Source: JAPORK01 sp026710285 (GTDB taxonomy: Bacteria > Pseudomonadota > Gammaproteobacteria > Pseudomonadales > Endozoicomonadaceae). From it: DNA of 64,000 nucleotides. The notes beneath the pieces are model-generated. The model did no database searches. It was not told the DNA's origin and saw nothing but the letters and a program-made list of their open reading frames with translations. Below are positions 11,101 to 20,486 of the stretch, piece by piece (within the stretch, counting starts at the first letter, position 1; every line of letters begins with the position of its first letter). A program made the translations under genes and the position numbers. Where the stretch lies: positions 4,526,001 through 4,590,000 of the forward strand of contig OZ241746.1 of assembly GCA_965201045.1 (NCBI GenBank), written 5' to 3'.

Positions 11101-13761
11101 GGTCATTCCGGAAACTCTTGCCCCTGGCTGTTTATCTCCTTCTGTACAAAGTACTCTGACAGAAGGCAGGGTACCTGTTGTAGCAGGTAATACAATCTGT
11201 TTTATTGGTTTCCCTGTCACATTACTAAGGCCTATCGTTACAGCAGTACGTCTATTCTGTGCATCTTCTGTATAGTGGACTTCACAGCGGTATGCATTAT
11301 CATAGACGACTATATCTGTTTCTCCATCAGGCAGATGTTTTCTGATTAATCTTCCGGAGGCATCATAATCAAAATGTGTAGTTAGTGCTACTGGTATTCC
11401 CTGACTCTGTGCATAATGTGTAGTCGTTGCTACTTCTCCTGCAGCATTGTAACTGATTTTTGTTTGTTGTTGCCATAACCCCGGTTGAAGATGCCCCTGC
11501 AGATCAGTTTTTTCAATGTACGTTGCCAGCTTTCTTCCTGTACCATCAAAAATTACTTTTTTCTGCATGCCATTGGGTGTAGTAACAATCACACTATTTT
11601 CATGTGCAGATAACTGGTATTGATTCCGTGTTGTTACTTCAAACGGTGTATCTTTTGAATCAGTATGTGCTGTCAAGCGACCCAGTTTATCATATTCAAA
11701 AGTTTGGATATTTTTTTTATCTTCAGAAATCACCCGTAGTGTTTTAGGAATAAATAAACTTTTTTCAGTTATTACTGATGATACAGTGTGCTTATTTGCT
11801 ATATCAACATAATCCGAAATAGTTTCGGTACCCTTTTTATTTAATATATACTGATAATGATGTATAACTTCCTTAACACTTCCTACAGGAAGATCACTGC
11901 CTGTAAGCTTTTTCTGCTTTAATAAACCATAAGTCAGTGGATTATTTTTATCCTGATAATAATGATTGACTTCTGTTCGTTGTTCATTACTGCTTTTAAC
12001 TTCTGTTTTATACAGTGCCAGCGTATAACCTGGTTTATTTCTGTTATCTTCTTTTTGGTAACTCATTGTTGTTATCACCGGAGTGATTAGTGTACTGTTT
12101 TTTAGCGGAGCAGGAAAAAGCGCTGTCCTTTCTACTAAAGCAGCTACCGGCCAGCCAACTGGTGCAGCAGGACAATGATTGTTACCACTTTGGGGGCAGT
12201 ATTTTGTTTCTGTTTTACGACCATAGCTATCAGTTTGACTGATTAACCGTCCGTAATCATCATAACTTCTGTTAACTACGGTTTCTACTGGTGCAGACAG
12301 GTTATCTCCCCAGTTTTTAGTGACAACCTTCAAAGGCAGAGAATAAATAGCAGGTAGTTGCTTAAAAGAAGTATTTGCACAACCATCTTTTTTATCTGTA
12401 TGACAAAAATAAACTTCATGTTCACTGATTAGCTTATTAGTTTTATCATTGATAGTTTTAGTATCAATCAATAAATGATATTTGTTATAGGTTCGGATTG
12501 TTTGTATCTGTCCGTTGTCTTTTTTTGTTTGGTAGGTATAACCAGCAGGTGCTTCAAACAGTATATCTGTCTTTAAATCAGGCAGTTCAGTTAAACCAGA
12601 ATTAAAACCAAGGTAATCATGACTGTTACTGTTTGTTGAAGTGTAACTGTAATCTACATTCATTGGTGGCTGGTTTGCACCGGGAATAACTCTGACCCGT
12701 TTCACCACACACATCGATGCAAATGGCTGAAATGGATGCTGGTCATTTGTAATACCGGGTAATTTCATCGCATGACGACAATCATAAGTAAACTGTTTTT
12801 CCATTCCGGTAAAATAGTGAATACCGGTAAGCAGATCCTGACCTTTATTATGGGTACCGTAAATTAAATGAACCCGTCCGGAATCATTAGTAGTCTGCTG
12901 ATTACTGCCCGGAAACCAGATGTTACGTACTTCATTATTTGCTAAATCAATACGCATGTTAACCTGATTACCCTGTACATCATAATTGGTAACCGTCAAA
13001 TAATTATTTTTCCTTGTCAGCACTATTGAGTGACCGTTATCGTCGGTTATTCTTTCTAACAGATGGCTTCCTGGCATATATTTAAAATTAACACCATTTC
13101 CATTTTGTTGCTCCATGCGAATTTCATAGCCGTCGCGGTCTAAAATATCCTGTAATCCGTTTGCAGATGTAATTACAAGATTCCCTTTTTTATCGTTAGT
13201 AATGATGACATCTTTTAGTTTGTGATACTGTGGATGCCAGCTTCCATCAGGCTGCTGTTCCAGGAAAAAGCTTTTTCCTCCAGCTGTATTTAACTGATGA
13301 GTAACCGGATTATAGTGTGTCAGGTTCCATGCCCATCCACCTCCGAGATGATCCGGATCACCTTTTGCGCCACTGTTATAGTTCATCTCCAAATCAACAT
13401 CAGGACCATGACCAAAATTACTCCATAATAAACCTGCTTTTATAGAAACCAGCAACATACCTGTTCTTGGATCTACCTCACTATTTTCGCTTTTAGCAAA
13501 ATTAAAAGAATTGGACCAGATAGACAGATCACCACTAACTGAATCATCTGTTAATAAGCTATGATGATTGGTTTTATTTTTTTCTGTACGTGTATTTGGA
13601 GCATTTTGTTTTAGTTGTATTTTCTTGTTAATGTAAATACTATTTTTTTCAGTTTTATTTTTTCCAAAAGCTAAAGTTATTTTTCCAAAAGATAGAAATA
13701 AAAACAGGAACACAACAATAAAATTACACAGATGTTTATTTATTATTTTTATAATTTGCAT
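8194..13761 (-). CDS. R3: RHS-repeat secreted protein with duplicated tip segment
   Basis: 1855 residues from ATG 13761, beginning MQIIKIINKHLCNFIVVFLF, with a likely Sec signal peptide ending KITLA near residue 31. The N-terminal third and the upstream spacer are nearly identical to those of R4. The core, self-cleavage motif NSDPSGNMP, two hydrophobic segments and LPTYEQA/PPTYQEA motifs are intact. The tip (GCGRARFLSCDH, YDEILQEY, LLRPGGRLYVMI) belongs to the same type as R12: both begin after GNAGAAVQRAV. Close to the C-terminus a 27-bp tandem duplication (8237-8263 and 8264-8290) adds nine residues, giving FGSARLAE then FGVARLN. The start is supported by homology with R4; the Shine-Dalgarno is poor (AGAG at 12 nt). 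No immunity gene follows. Confidence 0.96.
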   Translation of the reverse strand: MQIIKIINKHLCNFIVVFLFLFLSFGKITLAFGKNKTEKNSIYINKKIQLKQNAPNTRTEKNKTNHHSLLTDDSVSGDLSIWSNSFNFAKSENSEVDPRTGMLLVSIKAGLLWSNFGHGPDVDLEMNYNSGAKGDPDHLGGGWAWNLTHYNPVTHQLNTAGGKSFFLEQQPDGSWHPQYHKLKDVIITNDKKGNLVITSANGLQDILDRDGYEIRMEQQNGNGVNFKYMPGSHLLERITDDNGHSIVLTRKNNYLTVTNYDVQGNQVNMRIDLANNEVRNIWFPGSNQQTTNDSGRVHLIYGTHNKGQDLLTGIHYFTGMEKQFTYDCRHAMKLPGITNDQHPFQPFASMCVVKRVRVIPGANQPPMNVDYSYTSTNSNSHDYLGFNSGLTELPDLKTDILFEAPAGYTYQTKKDNGQIQTIRTYNKYHLLIDTKTINDKTNKLISEHEVYFCHTDKKDGCANTSFKQLPAIYSLPLKVVTKNWGDNLSAPVETVVNRSYDDYGRLISQTDSYGRKTETKYCPQSGNNHCPAAPVGWPVAALVERTALFPAPLKNSTLITPVITTMSYQKEDNRNKPGYTLALYKTEVKSSNEQRTEVNHYYQDKNNPLTYGLLKQKKLTGSDLPVGSVKEVIHHYQYILNKKGTETISDYVDIANKHTVSSVITEKSLFIPKTLRVISEDKKNIQTFEYDKLGRLTAHTDSKDTPFEVTTRNQYQLSAHENSVIVTTPNGMQKKVIFDGTGRKLATYIEKTDLQGHLQPGLWQQQTKISYNAAGEVATTTHYAQSQGIPVALTTHFDYDASGRLIRKHLPDGETDIVVYDNAYRCEVHYTEDAQNRRTAVTIGLSNVTGKPIKQIVLPATTGTLPSVRVLCTEGDKQPGARVSGMTYDGFDRLISTVDPMGKIVQKRYDALGHVTNIINPVGDKIHNVYDLTGHVIQHWVMPVQGGKYLLASAGFNAAGQKLWSAGEDGEKTTYHYNINGHLSGIDKSNGHHITLYYNNIGLAVKDSMDGKVLLQISYDHVNHQPLTVTDNTGITTYHYRDDGLLNNTIHKGINGYASSAETLIYNSYHHLVSHIDSQHNKIIYRSDKLLRPITKTYQENTGNTTQLEQLSYDSFSRVVKEVYGSGMIRLFTYNPLGQVETIKDSLNGKPLHTESFVYDPNGNITRLKRSDDQNHQATIDYHYDRMDNLVSMICEGDNILCPHDTAISGDNLKAAPAIIQQDYTFTRLNRIAGVTEKLIDTSADQLYSLTKTMSYIYANAKIPMRLTAISTQWNHQQTDTHAFVYDTSGNMIIDGKGNKINYNPFNQITQVINSVGVVSHYDYDGQGKEVKVVTTQGTRQMIYQRGKLSGEVVTDTANNRHRISYLSPEIKTTNNTITDWNESDYKGDVISILKQDKTLKQWTVQQHKVYSPYGMAWSYGKKKTTVPAFQQTLKGFDGEITDTAMGWQFLGAGNRTYNPSQRYFVSEDPAGDGYAFGDNNPIMNSDPSGNMPKWLGKMFKMANTAFNLGMNMTHSKFIQGIGRSLMWGGMGLSLGPTFAIGMAFAAPATLAFASALKPANKGLQQASMITGRVYGGALFVAGLIAIGAGIGEFAEGLLATVGGEVLAAGEKAAAAAAEEVKVTAGILPTYEQAIADAPPTYQEAVEGNSPVYRSVLYLGGEKQEESGYESEALVGDVNDAADTNVGNEGSEETVTAGNAGAAVQRAVVGCGRARFLSCDHSGVTTFAQAEELRPDYLVLLNEPVENITNRVGESIYDEILQEYAVGNYLSVAHALLRPGGRLYVMINFSGDYQQMLSCIQEGRNIFGCNSVSSFSEIEQMRNVAERFGSARLAESFGVARLNFLAYDLMLVFQR
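8237..8290. repeat. 27-bp tandem duplication inside the R3 tip
   Basis: Units 8237-8263 and 8264-8290 match at 23 of 27 bases, both starting AGTCTTGC and ending TTCTGCA. Other tips have a single unit. The duplication is in frame and has already diverged. Confidence 0.85.
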
Positions 13762-14282
13762 ACTACTGTAGAACTCTGGTTTAATGAATATTATGAGATT
13801 TGCTGTATCATAGAAAATACTTTATTTAGACAAAAAATATTCCTTTTAGTTTTATCTTATTTAAAATAGTTGAGTATTTTTATACAAAATTATGGGTAAT
13901 CACACAGATATTTGACTTAGTTAATGATGTGACATTATTTTTTTGAATATGACGGATACATTGTTTAACATAAAAAACTTGAGGATAACTTCAGGCAACT
14001 TTCTAATAAATCATATATTACTTTAAAAAAGAATAATGAAAAAACTTACTTTTTCAGTATCATACAAAATAAAGAGATTAATTGCTTTAAATTTTTTTAC
14101 TTTGAGTAACGCAAAATTAGTGACATATTGTATGTGTATTCTGCCTGTAAATTACCTTATGCTATCTCCGAAAAGCTTGCGTAATTTGTCATCAGATAAT
14201 CATTAAGTGATACACAGATCAATTGTTATACTTAATACCAGTTACTAAAGCATTAAGCACCATTTGAGTGCTCATTCTGTTA
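13762..14282. other. R3/R4 spacer proper (about 520 bp)
   Basis: Upstream region of R3, nearly identical to 19955-20486 upstream of R4. On the minus strand it carries the conserved block TTTTTTGTCTAA about 70 nt before the R3 start, which has a partial -35 resemblance but no matching -10. I see no gene. It ends with the R4 3' hairpin and then the inserted element at 14283. Confidence 0.65.
14254..14274 (-). terminator. R4 3' hairpin
   Basis: Arms TAAGCAC and GTGCTCA give a 7-bp RNA stem with one G-U wobble and a 7-nt loop. In this copy the element at 14283-14431 separates the hairpin from the R4 stop codon by about 170 nt instead of the usual 20. Confidence 0.4.
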
Positions 14283-14431
14283 AGGAACGTGCACGAAATA
14301 ATTTGTATAATCCTGCCTCTTTGATTCAGCTCAGCCAACGACCCCCGTAGCCTGAGCCGAGCCGAAGACAAACAGCCATACAAAACCAAAAAACTCTCCT
14401 GAATTTGTCTAAGCTATTTTGTGCATGTTCC
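14283..14431. mobile_element. 149-bp MITE-like element with TA target duplication
   Basis: Terminal inverted repeats GGAACGTGCACGAAATA and, on the other strand at the far end, GGAACATGCACAAAATA match at 15 of 17 bases. The element is flanked by TA on each side (14281-14282 and 14432-14433). In every other copy this point is an uninterrupted ctgttaattgttc, so the insertion is directly visible. The interior is richer in G+C than its surroundings and has a short internal inverted repeat (GCTCAG at 14329-14334, CTGAGC at 14352-14357). There is no coding capacity. A TA duplication fits movement by an IS630/Tc1-type transposase in trans, which is inference. Confidence 0.75.
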
Positions 14432-14443
14432 TAATTATCCATA

Positions 14444-17400
14444 CTATTTTTGAATTGAAAACATGCTAGATAAAAAATTAATTCTTCCGGTCCTAAAACG
14501 TGCTGCAACGTCTCTCATCTGTTGAATTATATTATAAAAAAACGGTCTATTGTTTCCAAATATGTCTATAGCTTGATTTACATAATCAATCGTCCTTTGA
14601 TCTTCTGCATAAAAAGGTATTGCAGCATACAGCCTGCCTCCTGGTCTCAGCAAAGCATGCCCCAATCTTAGATAATATTCTGATGTATAGTGCACAAATA
14701 ATTCGTCATAAACACCTTCACCTACTATGTTTGTTACATCTTCTATGGGTGCATCCAACGATACCGGTACATCAGGTTGTACTGACTCAAAATGAGAAAA
14801 TATAGTAACATTAGAATATCTGACGGGCGGAACCTCATCGCTACCAACTCCCAAAATACCTTGTCGACCTAGCCCTACCGGAATGTCTTCAACAGTAGCA
14901 ACGCTATTGCCAACTGTGGCTGTTGATGTCTCTGCATTTGGATCAGTTACGGTATAACCTGGTAGTAGTGGGTCACCAGGCCTTGAAATAGTAATGTTTA
15001 TTGATCGTGATAATTCGTTATGAGTTAGACGTACTTGATTATAAGCTGGGGGTAGACCTGATACCTCACCTTCGCTTACTTCGGCTTCTCCCCCTGCTAC
15101 TGCTCCGCCTGTTGCTGCTTCTCCGCTTGCTGTTGTTGCTTCACCCCCTAATGTTGCCAACAGACCTTCTGCAAATTCACCTATTCCTGCACCGATAGCT
15201 ATGAGTCCGGCTACAAATAATGCACCTCCATAAACTCTTCCGGTAATCATTGAGGCTTGCTGCAAACCTTTGTTGGCAGGTTTTAATGCTGATGTAAAAG
15301 CCAATGTAGCCGGCGCTGCAAAAGCCATACCAATGGCAAAGGTTGGACCAAGAGACAAACCCATGCCACCCCACATCAGTGACCTTCCAATCCCCTGGAT
15401 AAACTTACTATGCGTCATGTTCATCCCCAGATTAAAAGCAGTGTTTGCCATTTTAAACATTTTGCCTAACCACTTTGGCATATTACCGCTGGGATCACTA
15501 TTCATAATCGGATTGTTGCCACCAAATGCATAACCATCACCGGCAGGATCTTCACTAACAAAGTAGCGTTGCGATGGATTATAGGTACGATTACCGGCGC
15601 CTAAAAACTGCCACCCCGTTGCAGCATCGGTTATTTCACCATCAAACCCTTTTAATGTTTGTTGAAAGGCAGGAACTGTTGTCTTTTTTTTTCCGTAAGA
15701 CCACGCCATACCATAGGGACTATACACCTTGTGTTGTTGTACCGTCCATTGTTTTAACGTTTTATCTTGTTTTAATATGCTGATTACATCGCCTTTATAA
15801 TTGCTTTCGTTCCAGTCAGTAATCGTATTATCGGTGGTTCTAATCTCCGATGACAGATAGCTAATTCTGTGTCTGTTATTCGCTGTATCGGTTACCACTT
15901 CACCGCTGAGTGTTCCTCCCTGATAAATCATCTGCCGAGTACCTTGTGTAGTTACAACTTTAATTTCTTTTCCTTGACCATCGTAATCATAACGGCTAAC
16001 CACACCGGCACTATTAATCACCTGGGTTATTTGATTAAAAGGGTTATAATTAATTTTATTTCCCTTACTATCAATGATCATATTTCCGCTTGTATCATAA
16101 ACGAATGTATGAGTATCAGGTTGTTGATTATTCCATTGTGTACTGATTGCAGTTAATCGCAGTGGTATTTTAGTATTTGCATAGATATAAGACATTGTCT
16201 TAGTCAATGAATGCAACTGATCAGCTGAAGTATCAATTAATTTTTCAGTAACGCCCGCAATACGATTTAATCGTGTAAATGTATAATCCTGCTGTATAAT
16301 CGTTGGAGCTGCTTTCAGGTTACCACCATCAATTGCAGTATCATGCGGACAGAGTGTATTATCTCCCTCACAATTCATTGAAACCAGATTATCCATACGA
16401 TCATAACGATAGTTTATTGTTGCCTGATGATTTTGATCATCACCTTGCTGTAAGCGGGTAATATTTCCATCAGGATCATAAACAAAAGATTCAGTATGCA
16501 GTAGTTTTCCATTAAGAGTATCTTTTATTGTATCAACCTGACCCCAGGGATTATACGTGAATAAACGTATCATACCACTGCCATATATCTTCTTCACTAC
16601 ACGGGAAAAAGAATCATAGACTAACTGTTCAAGTTGTGTTGTATTACCGGTATTTTCCTGATAGGTTTTTGTTATAGGTCTGAGTAGTTTATCAGATCTG
16701 TAAATAATTTTATTGTGCTTAGAATCTGTATGACTGACAAGATGATGGTAACTATTATAAATCAGTGTTTCAGCACTACTCGCATATCCGTTAATACCTT
16801 TATGTATAGTGTTATTTAATAGTCCGTCATCCCGATAATGATAAGTAGTAATAACGGTATTGTCAGCCACTGTCAGTGGCTGGTGATTAACATGATCATA
16901 ACTAATTTGTAAGAGTACTTTGCCATCCATGCTATATTTTAAAGCCAGTCCAATGTTGTTATAAGACAAAGTGATATGGTGCCCGTTAGATTTGTCAATA
17001 CCTGATAGCTGACCATTAATATTATAATGATAAGTGGTTTTTTTACCATCTTCTCTGGCTGACCATAATTTTTGACCTGCCGCATTAAAACCTGCCGATG
17101 CCAACAGATACTGCCCTCCCTGTGCAGGCATCACCCAATGCTGAATAACATGACCGGTCAGATCATAGATATTATGTATTCTGTCCCCTACAGGATTGAT
17201 AATATCGGTTACATGTCCAAGTGCATCATAGCGCTTTTGCACTATTTTTCCCATCGAATCTACAGTGCTGATAAGACGATCAAAACCATCATAGATCATT
17301 CTGGAAACTTTTGCCCCTGGCTGCTTGTCTCCCTCTGTACACAGTACTCTGATAGAAGGCAGAGTACCTGTTGTGGCAGGTAATATAATTTGTTCTGTCG

Positions 17401-19954
17401 GTTTCCCTGTTACACTGCTAAGACCTATCTTTACGGCAGTACGATTATTCTGTGCATCTTCTGTGTAGCGAACTGCACAGCGATATGCATTATCATAAGC
17501 GACTATCTCTGTTTCTCCGTCAGGCAGATGTTTTCTGACCAATCTGCCGGAAGCATCATAATCAAAACGGGTAGCTAATGCCACCGGTATTTCCTGGCTC
17601 TGTGCATAACGTGTAGTCGTTGCCACCTCTCCTGCAGCATTATAACTGATTTGTGTTTGTTGCTGCCATAACCCAGGCTGAAGATGCCCCTGCAGATCAG
17701 TTTTTTCAATGTACGTTGCGAGTTTTCTTCCTGCACCATCAAAAATTACTTTTTTCTGCATGCCATTGGGTGCAGTGATAATCACGCTGTTTGCATGTGC
17801 AGATAACTGATACTGATTCCGTGTTATCACTTCAAACGGTGTACCTTTTGCATCAGTATGTGCTGTCAATCGACCCAGTTTATCATACTCAAAAGTTTGG
17901 ATATTTTTTTTATCCTCAGAAATCACCCGTAGTGTTTTAGGAATAAATAAACTTTTTTCAGTTATTACTGATGACACAGTGTGCTCATTTGCTATATCAA
18001 TATAATCCGAAATAGTTTCTGTACCCTGTTTATTTAAGATGTACTTATAATGATGTATAACGGTCTTAACACTTCCTGCCGGAAGATCACTACCTGTAAG
18101 CTTTTTTTGCTTTAATAAACCATAAGTCAGTGGATTATTTTTATCCTGATAATAATGATTGACTTCTGTTCGTTGTTCATTACCACTTTTAACTTCTGTT
18201 TTATACAGTACCAACGTATAACCCGGTTTATTTCTGTTACCTTCTTTTTGATAACTCATTGTTGTTATCACCGGGGTGAGCAGCGTACTGTTTTTTAGCG
18301 GAGCAGGAAAAAGTGCTGTCCTTTCTGCTAAAGTAGCTACCGGCCAGCCAACTGGTGTAGCAGGACAATGATTGTTACCACTTTGGGGGCAGTATTTTGT
18401 TTCTGTTTTACGACCATAGCTATCAGTTTGACTGATTAACCGTCCGTAATCATCATAACTTCTGTTAACTACGGTTTCTACCGGTGCAGGCAGGTTATCT
18501 CCCCAGTTTTTAGTGACAACCTTCAAAGGCAGAGAATAAGTAGCAGGTAGTTGCTTAAAAGAAGCATTTGCACAACCATCTTTTTTATCTGTACGACAAA
18601 AATAAACTTCATGTTCACTGATTAGCTTATTAGTTTTATCATTGATAGTTTTAGTATCAATCAATAAATGATATTTGTTATAGGTTTGGATTGTTTGTAT
18701 CTGTCCGTTGTCTTTTTTTGTTTGATAGGTATAACCAGCAGGTGCTTCAAACAGTATATCTGTCTTTAAATCAGGTAGTTCAGTTAAACCGGAATTAAAA
18801 CCAAGGTAATCATGACTGTTACTGTTTGTTGAAGTGTAATTGTAATCTACATTCATTGGTGGCTGGTTTGCACCGGGAATAACTCTGACCCGTTTCACCA
18901 CACACATCGATGCAAATGGCTGAAATGGATGCTGGTCATTTGTAATACCAGGTAATTTCATCGCATGACGACAATCATAAGTAAACTGTTTTTCCATTTC
19001 GGTAAAATAGTGAATACCGGTAAGCAGATCCTGACCTTTATTATGGGTACCGTAAATTAAATGAACCCGTCCGGAATCATTAGTAGTCTGCTGATTATTG
19101 CCCGGAAACCAGATGTTACGTACTTCATTATTTGCTAAATCAATACGCATGTTAACCTGATTACCCTGTACATCATAACTGGTAACCGTCAAATAATTAT
19201 TTTTCCTTGTCAGCACTATTGAGTGACCGTTATCGTCGGTTATTCTTTCTAACAGATGGTTTCCTGGCATATATTTAAAATTAACACCATTTCCATTTTG
19301 TTGCTCCATGCGAATTTCATAGCCGTCGCGGTCTAAAATATCCTGTAATCCGTTTGCAGATGTAATTACAAGATTCCCTTTTTTATCGTTAGTAATGATG
19401 ACATCTTTTAGTTTGTGATACTGTGGATGCCAGCTTCCGTCAGGCTGCTGTTCCAGGAAAAAGCTTTTTCCTCCAGCTGTATTTAACTGATGAGTAACTG
19501 GATTATAGTGTGTCAGGTTCCATGCCCATCCACCTCCGAGATGATCCGGATCACCTTTTGCGCCACTGTTATAGTTCATCTCCAAATCAACATCAGGACC
19601 ATGACCAAAATTACTCCATAATAAACCTGCTTTTATAGAAACCAGCAACATACCTGTTCTTGGATCTACCTCACTATTTTCGCTTTTAGCAAAATTAAAA
19701 GAATTGGACCAGATAGACAGATCACCACTAACTGAATCATCTGTTAATAAGCTATGATGATTGGTTTTATTTTTTTCTGTACGTGTATTTGGAGCATTTT
19801 GTTTTAGTTGTATTTTCTTGTTAATGTAAATACTATTTTTTTCAGTTTTATTTTTTCCAACAGCTAAAGTTATTTTTCCAAAAGATAGAAATAAAAATAG
19901 GAACACAACAATAAAATTACACAGATGTTTATTAATTATTTTTATAATTTGCAT
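14444..19954 (-). CDS. R4: chimeric RHS-repeat secreted protein with an aberrant tip
   Basis: 1836 residues, the shortest complete copy. The first roughly 500 residues and the upstream spacer follow R3 (MQIIKIINKHLCN). From about KYCPQSGNNHCPATPV onward the protein follows R5 closely, down to the shared PVATLAERTALF and ITAPNGMQKK blocks, so it is a recombinant. After the hydrophobic pair the linker is unlike any other copy: a Gly/Glu/Ala-rich stretch, then GLPPAYNQVRL (a PPxY motif kept in new surroundings) and LLPGY. The tip retains YDELFVHY and LLRPGGRLYAAI but has GVGSDEV where other tips have GCGR, and it lacks the PCDH cysteine and histidine. It may be a different tip type or an inactive one. 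Confidence 0.95.
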   Translation of the reverse strand: MQIIKIINKHLCNFIVVFLFLFLSFGKITLAVGKNKTEKNSIYINKKIQLKQNAPNTRTEKNKTNHHSLLTDDSVSGDLSIWSNSFNFAKSENSEVDPRTGMLLVSIKAGLLWSNFGHGPDVDLEMNYNSGAKGDPDHLGGGWAWNLTHYNPVTHQLNTAGGKSFFLEQQPDGSWHPQYHKLKDVIITNDKKGNLVITSANGLQDILDRDGYEIRMEQQNGNGVNFKYMPGNHLLERITDDNGHSIVLTRKNNYLTVTSYDVQGNQVNMRIDLANNEVRNIWFPGNNQQTTNDSGRVHLIYGTHNKGQDLLTGIHYFTEMEKQFTYDCRHAMKLPGITNDQHPFQPFASMCVVKRVRVIPGANQPPMNVDYNYTSTNSNSHDYLGFNSGLTELPDLKTDILFEAPAGYTYQTKKDNGQIQTIQTYNKYHLLIDTKTINDKTNKLISEHEVYFCRTDKKDGCANASFKQLPATYSLPLKVVTKNWGDNLPAPVETVVNRSYDDYGRLISQTDSYGRKTETKYCPQSGNNHCPATPVGWPVATLAERTALFPAPLKNSTLLTPVITTMSYQKEGNRNKPGYTLVLYKTEVKSGNEQRTEVNHYYQDKNNPLTYGLLKQKKLTGSDLPAGSVKTVIHHYKYILNKQGTETISDYIDIANEHTVSSVITEKSLFIPKTLRVISEDKKNIQTFEYDKLGRLTAHTDAKGTPFEVITRNQYQLSAHANSVIITAPNGMQKKVIFDGAGRKLATYIEKTDLQGHLQPGLWQQQTQISYNAAGEVATTTRYAQSQEIPVALATRFDYDASGRLVRKHLPDGETEIVAYDNAYRCAVRYTEDAQNNRTAVKIGLSSVTGKPTEQIILPATTGTLPSIRVLCTEGDKQPGAKVSRMIYDGFDRLISTVDSMGKIVQKRYDALGHVTDIINPVGDRIHNIYDLTGHVIQHWVMPAQGGQYLLASAGFNAAGQKLWSAREDGKKTTYHYNINGQLSGIDKSNGHHITLSYNNIGLALKYSMDGKVLLQISYDHVNHQPLTVADNTVITTYHYRDDGLLNNTIHKGINGYASSAETLIYNSYHHLVSHTDSKHNKIIYRSDKLLRPITKTYQENTGNTTQLEQLVYDSFSRVVKKIYGSGMIRLFTYNPWGQVDTIKDTLNGKLLHTESFVYDPDGNITRLQQGDDQNHQATINYRYDRMDNLVSMNCEGDNTLCPHDTAIDGGNLKAAPTIIQQDYTFTRLNRIAGVTEKLIDTSADQLHSLTKTMSYIYANTKIPLRLTAISTQWNNQQPDTHTFVYDTSGNMIIDSKGNKINYNPFNQITQVINSAGVVSRYDYDGQGKEIKVVTTQGTRQMIYQGGTLSGEVVTDTANNRHRISYLSSEIRTTDNTITDWNESNYKGDVISILKQDKTLKQWTVQQHKVYSPYGMAWSYGKKKTTVPAFQQTLKGFDGEITDAATGWQFLGAGNRTYNPSQRYFVSEDPAGDGYAFGGNNPIMNSDPSGNMPKWLGKMFKMANTAFNLGMNMTHSKFIQGIGRSLMWGGMGLSLGPTFAIGMAFAAPATLAFTSALKPANKGLQQASMITGRVYGGALFVAGLIAIGAGIGEFAEGLLATLGGEATTASGEAATGGAVAGGEAEVSEGEVSGLPPAYNQVRLTHNELSRSINITISRPGDPLLPGYTVTDPNAETSTATVGNSVATVEDIPVGLGRQGILGVGSDEVPPVRYSNVTIFSHFESVQPDVPVSLDAPIEDVTNIVGEGVYDELFVHYTSEYYLRLGHALLRPGGRLYAAIPFYAEDQRTIDYVNQAIDIFGNNRPFFYNIIQQMRDVAARFRTGRINFLSSMFSIQK

Positions 19955-20486
19955 ACTACTGTAGAACTCTGGTTTAATGAATATTATGAGATTTGCTGTA
20001 TCATAGAAAATACTTTGACTTAGACAAAAAATATTCCTTTTAGTTTTATCTTATTTAAAATAGTTAAGTATTTTTATACAAAATTATGGGTAATCACACA
20101 AATATTTGACTTAGTTAATGATGTGACATTATTTTTTTGAATATGACGGATACATTGTTTAACATAAAAAACTTGAGGATAACTTCAGGTGAGTTTCCAA
20201 TAAATCATATATTATTTTAAAAAAGAATAATGAAAAAACTTACTTTTTCGGTATCATACAAAATAAAGAGATTAATTGCTTTAAATTTTTTTACTTTGAG
20301 TAACGCAAAATTAGTGACATATTGTATGTATATTCTGCCTGTAAATTACCTTATGCTATCTCCAAAAAGCTTGCGTAATTTGTCATCAGATAATCATTAA
20401 GTGATACACAGATCAATTTTTATACTTAATACCAGTTACTAAAGCATTAAGCACCATTTGAGTATTTACTCTGTTAATTATTCATA
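19955..20486. other. R4/R5 spacer (532 bp)
   Basis: Nearly the same as the R3 upstream spacer apart from substitutions and the absence of the inserted element, so spacer and R3/R4 5' ends were duplicated together. The minus-strand TTTTTTGTCTAA block is present. The 3' hairpin of R5 is degenerate (arms TAAGCAC and GTATTTA). No gene seen. Confidence 0.65.
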
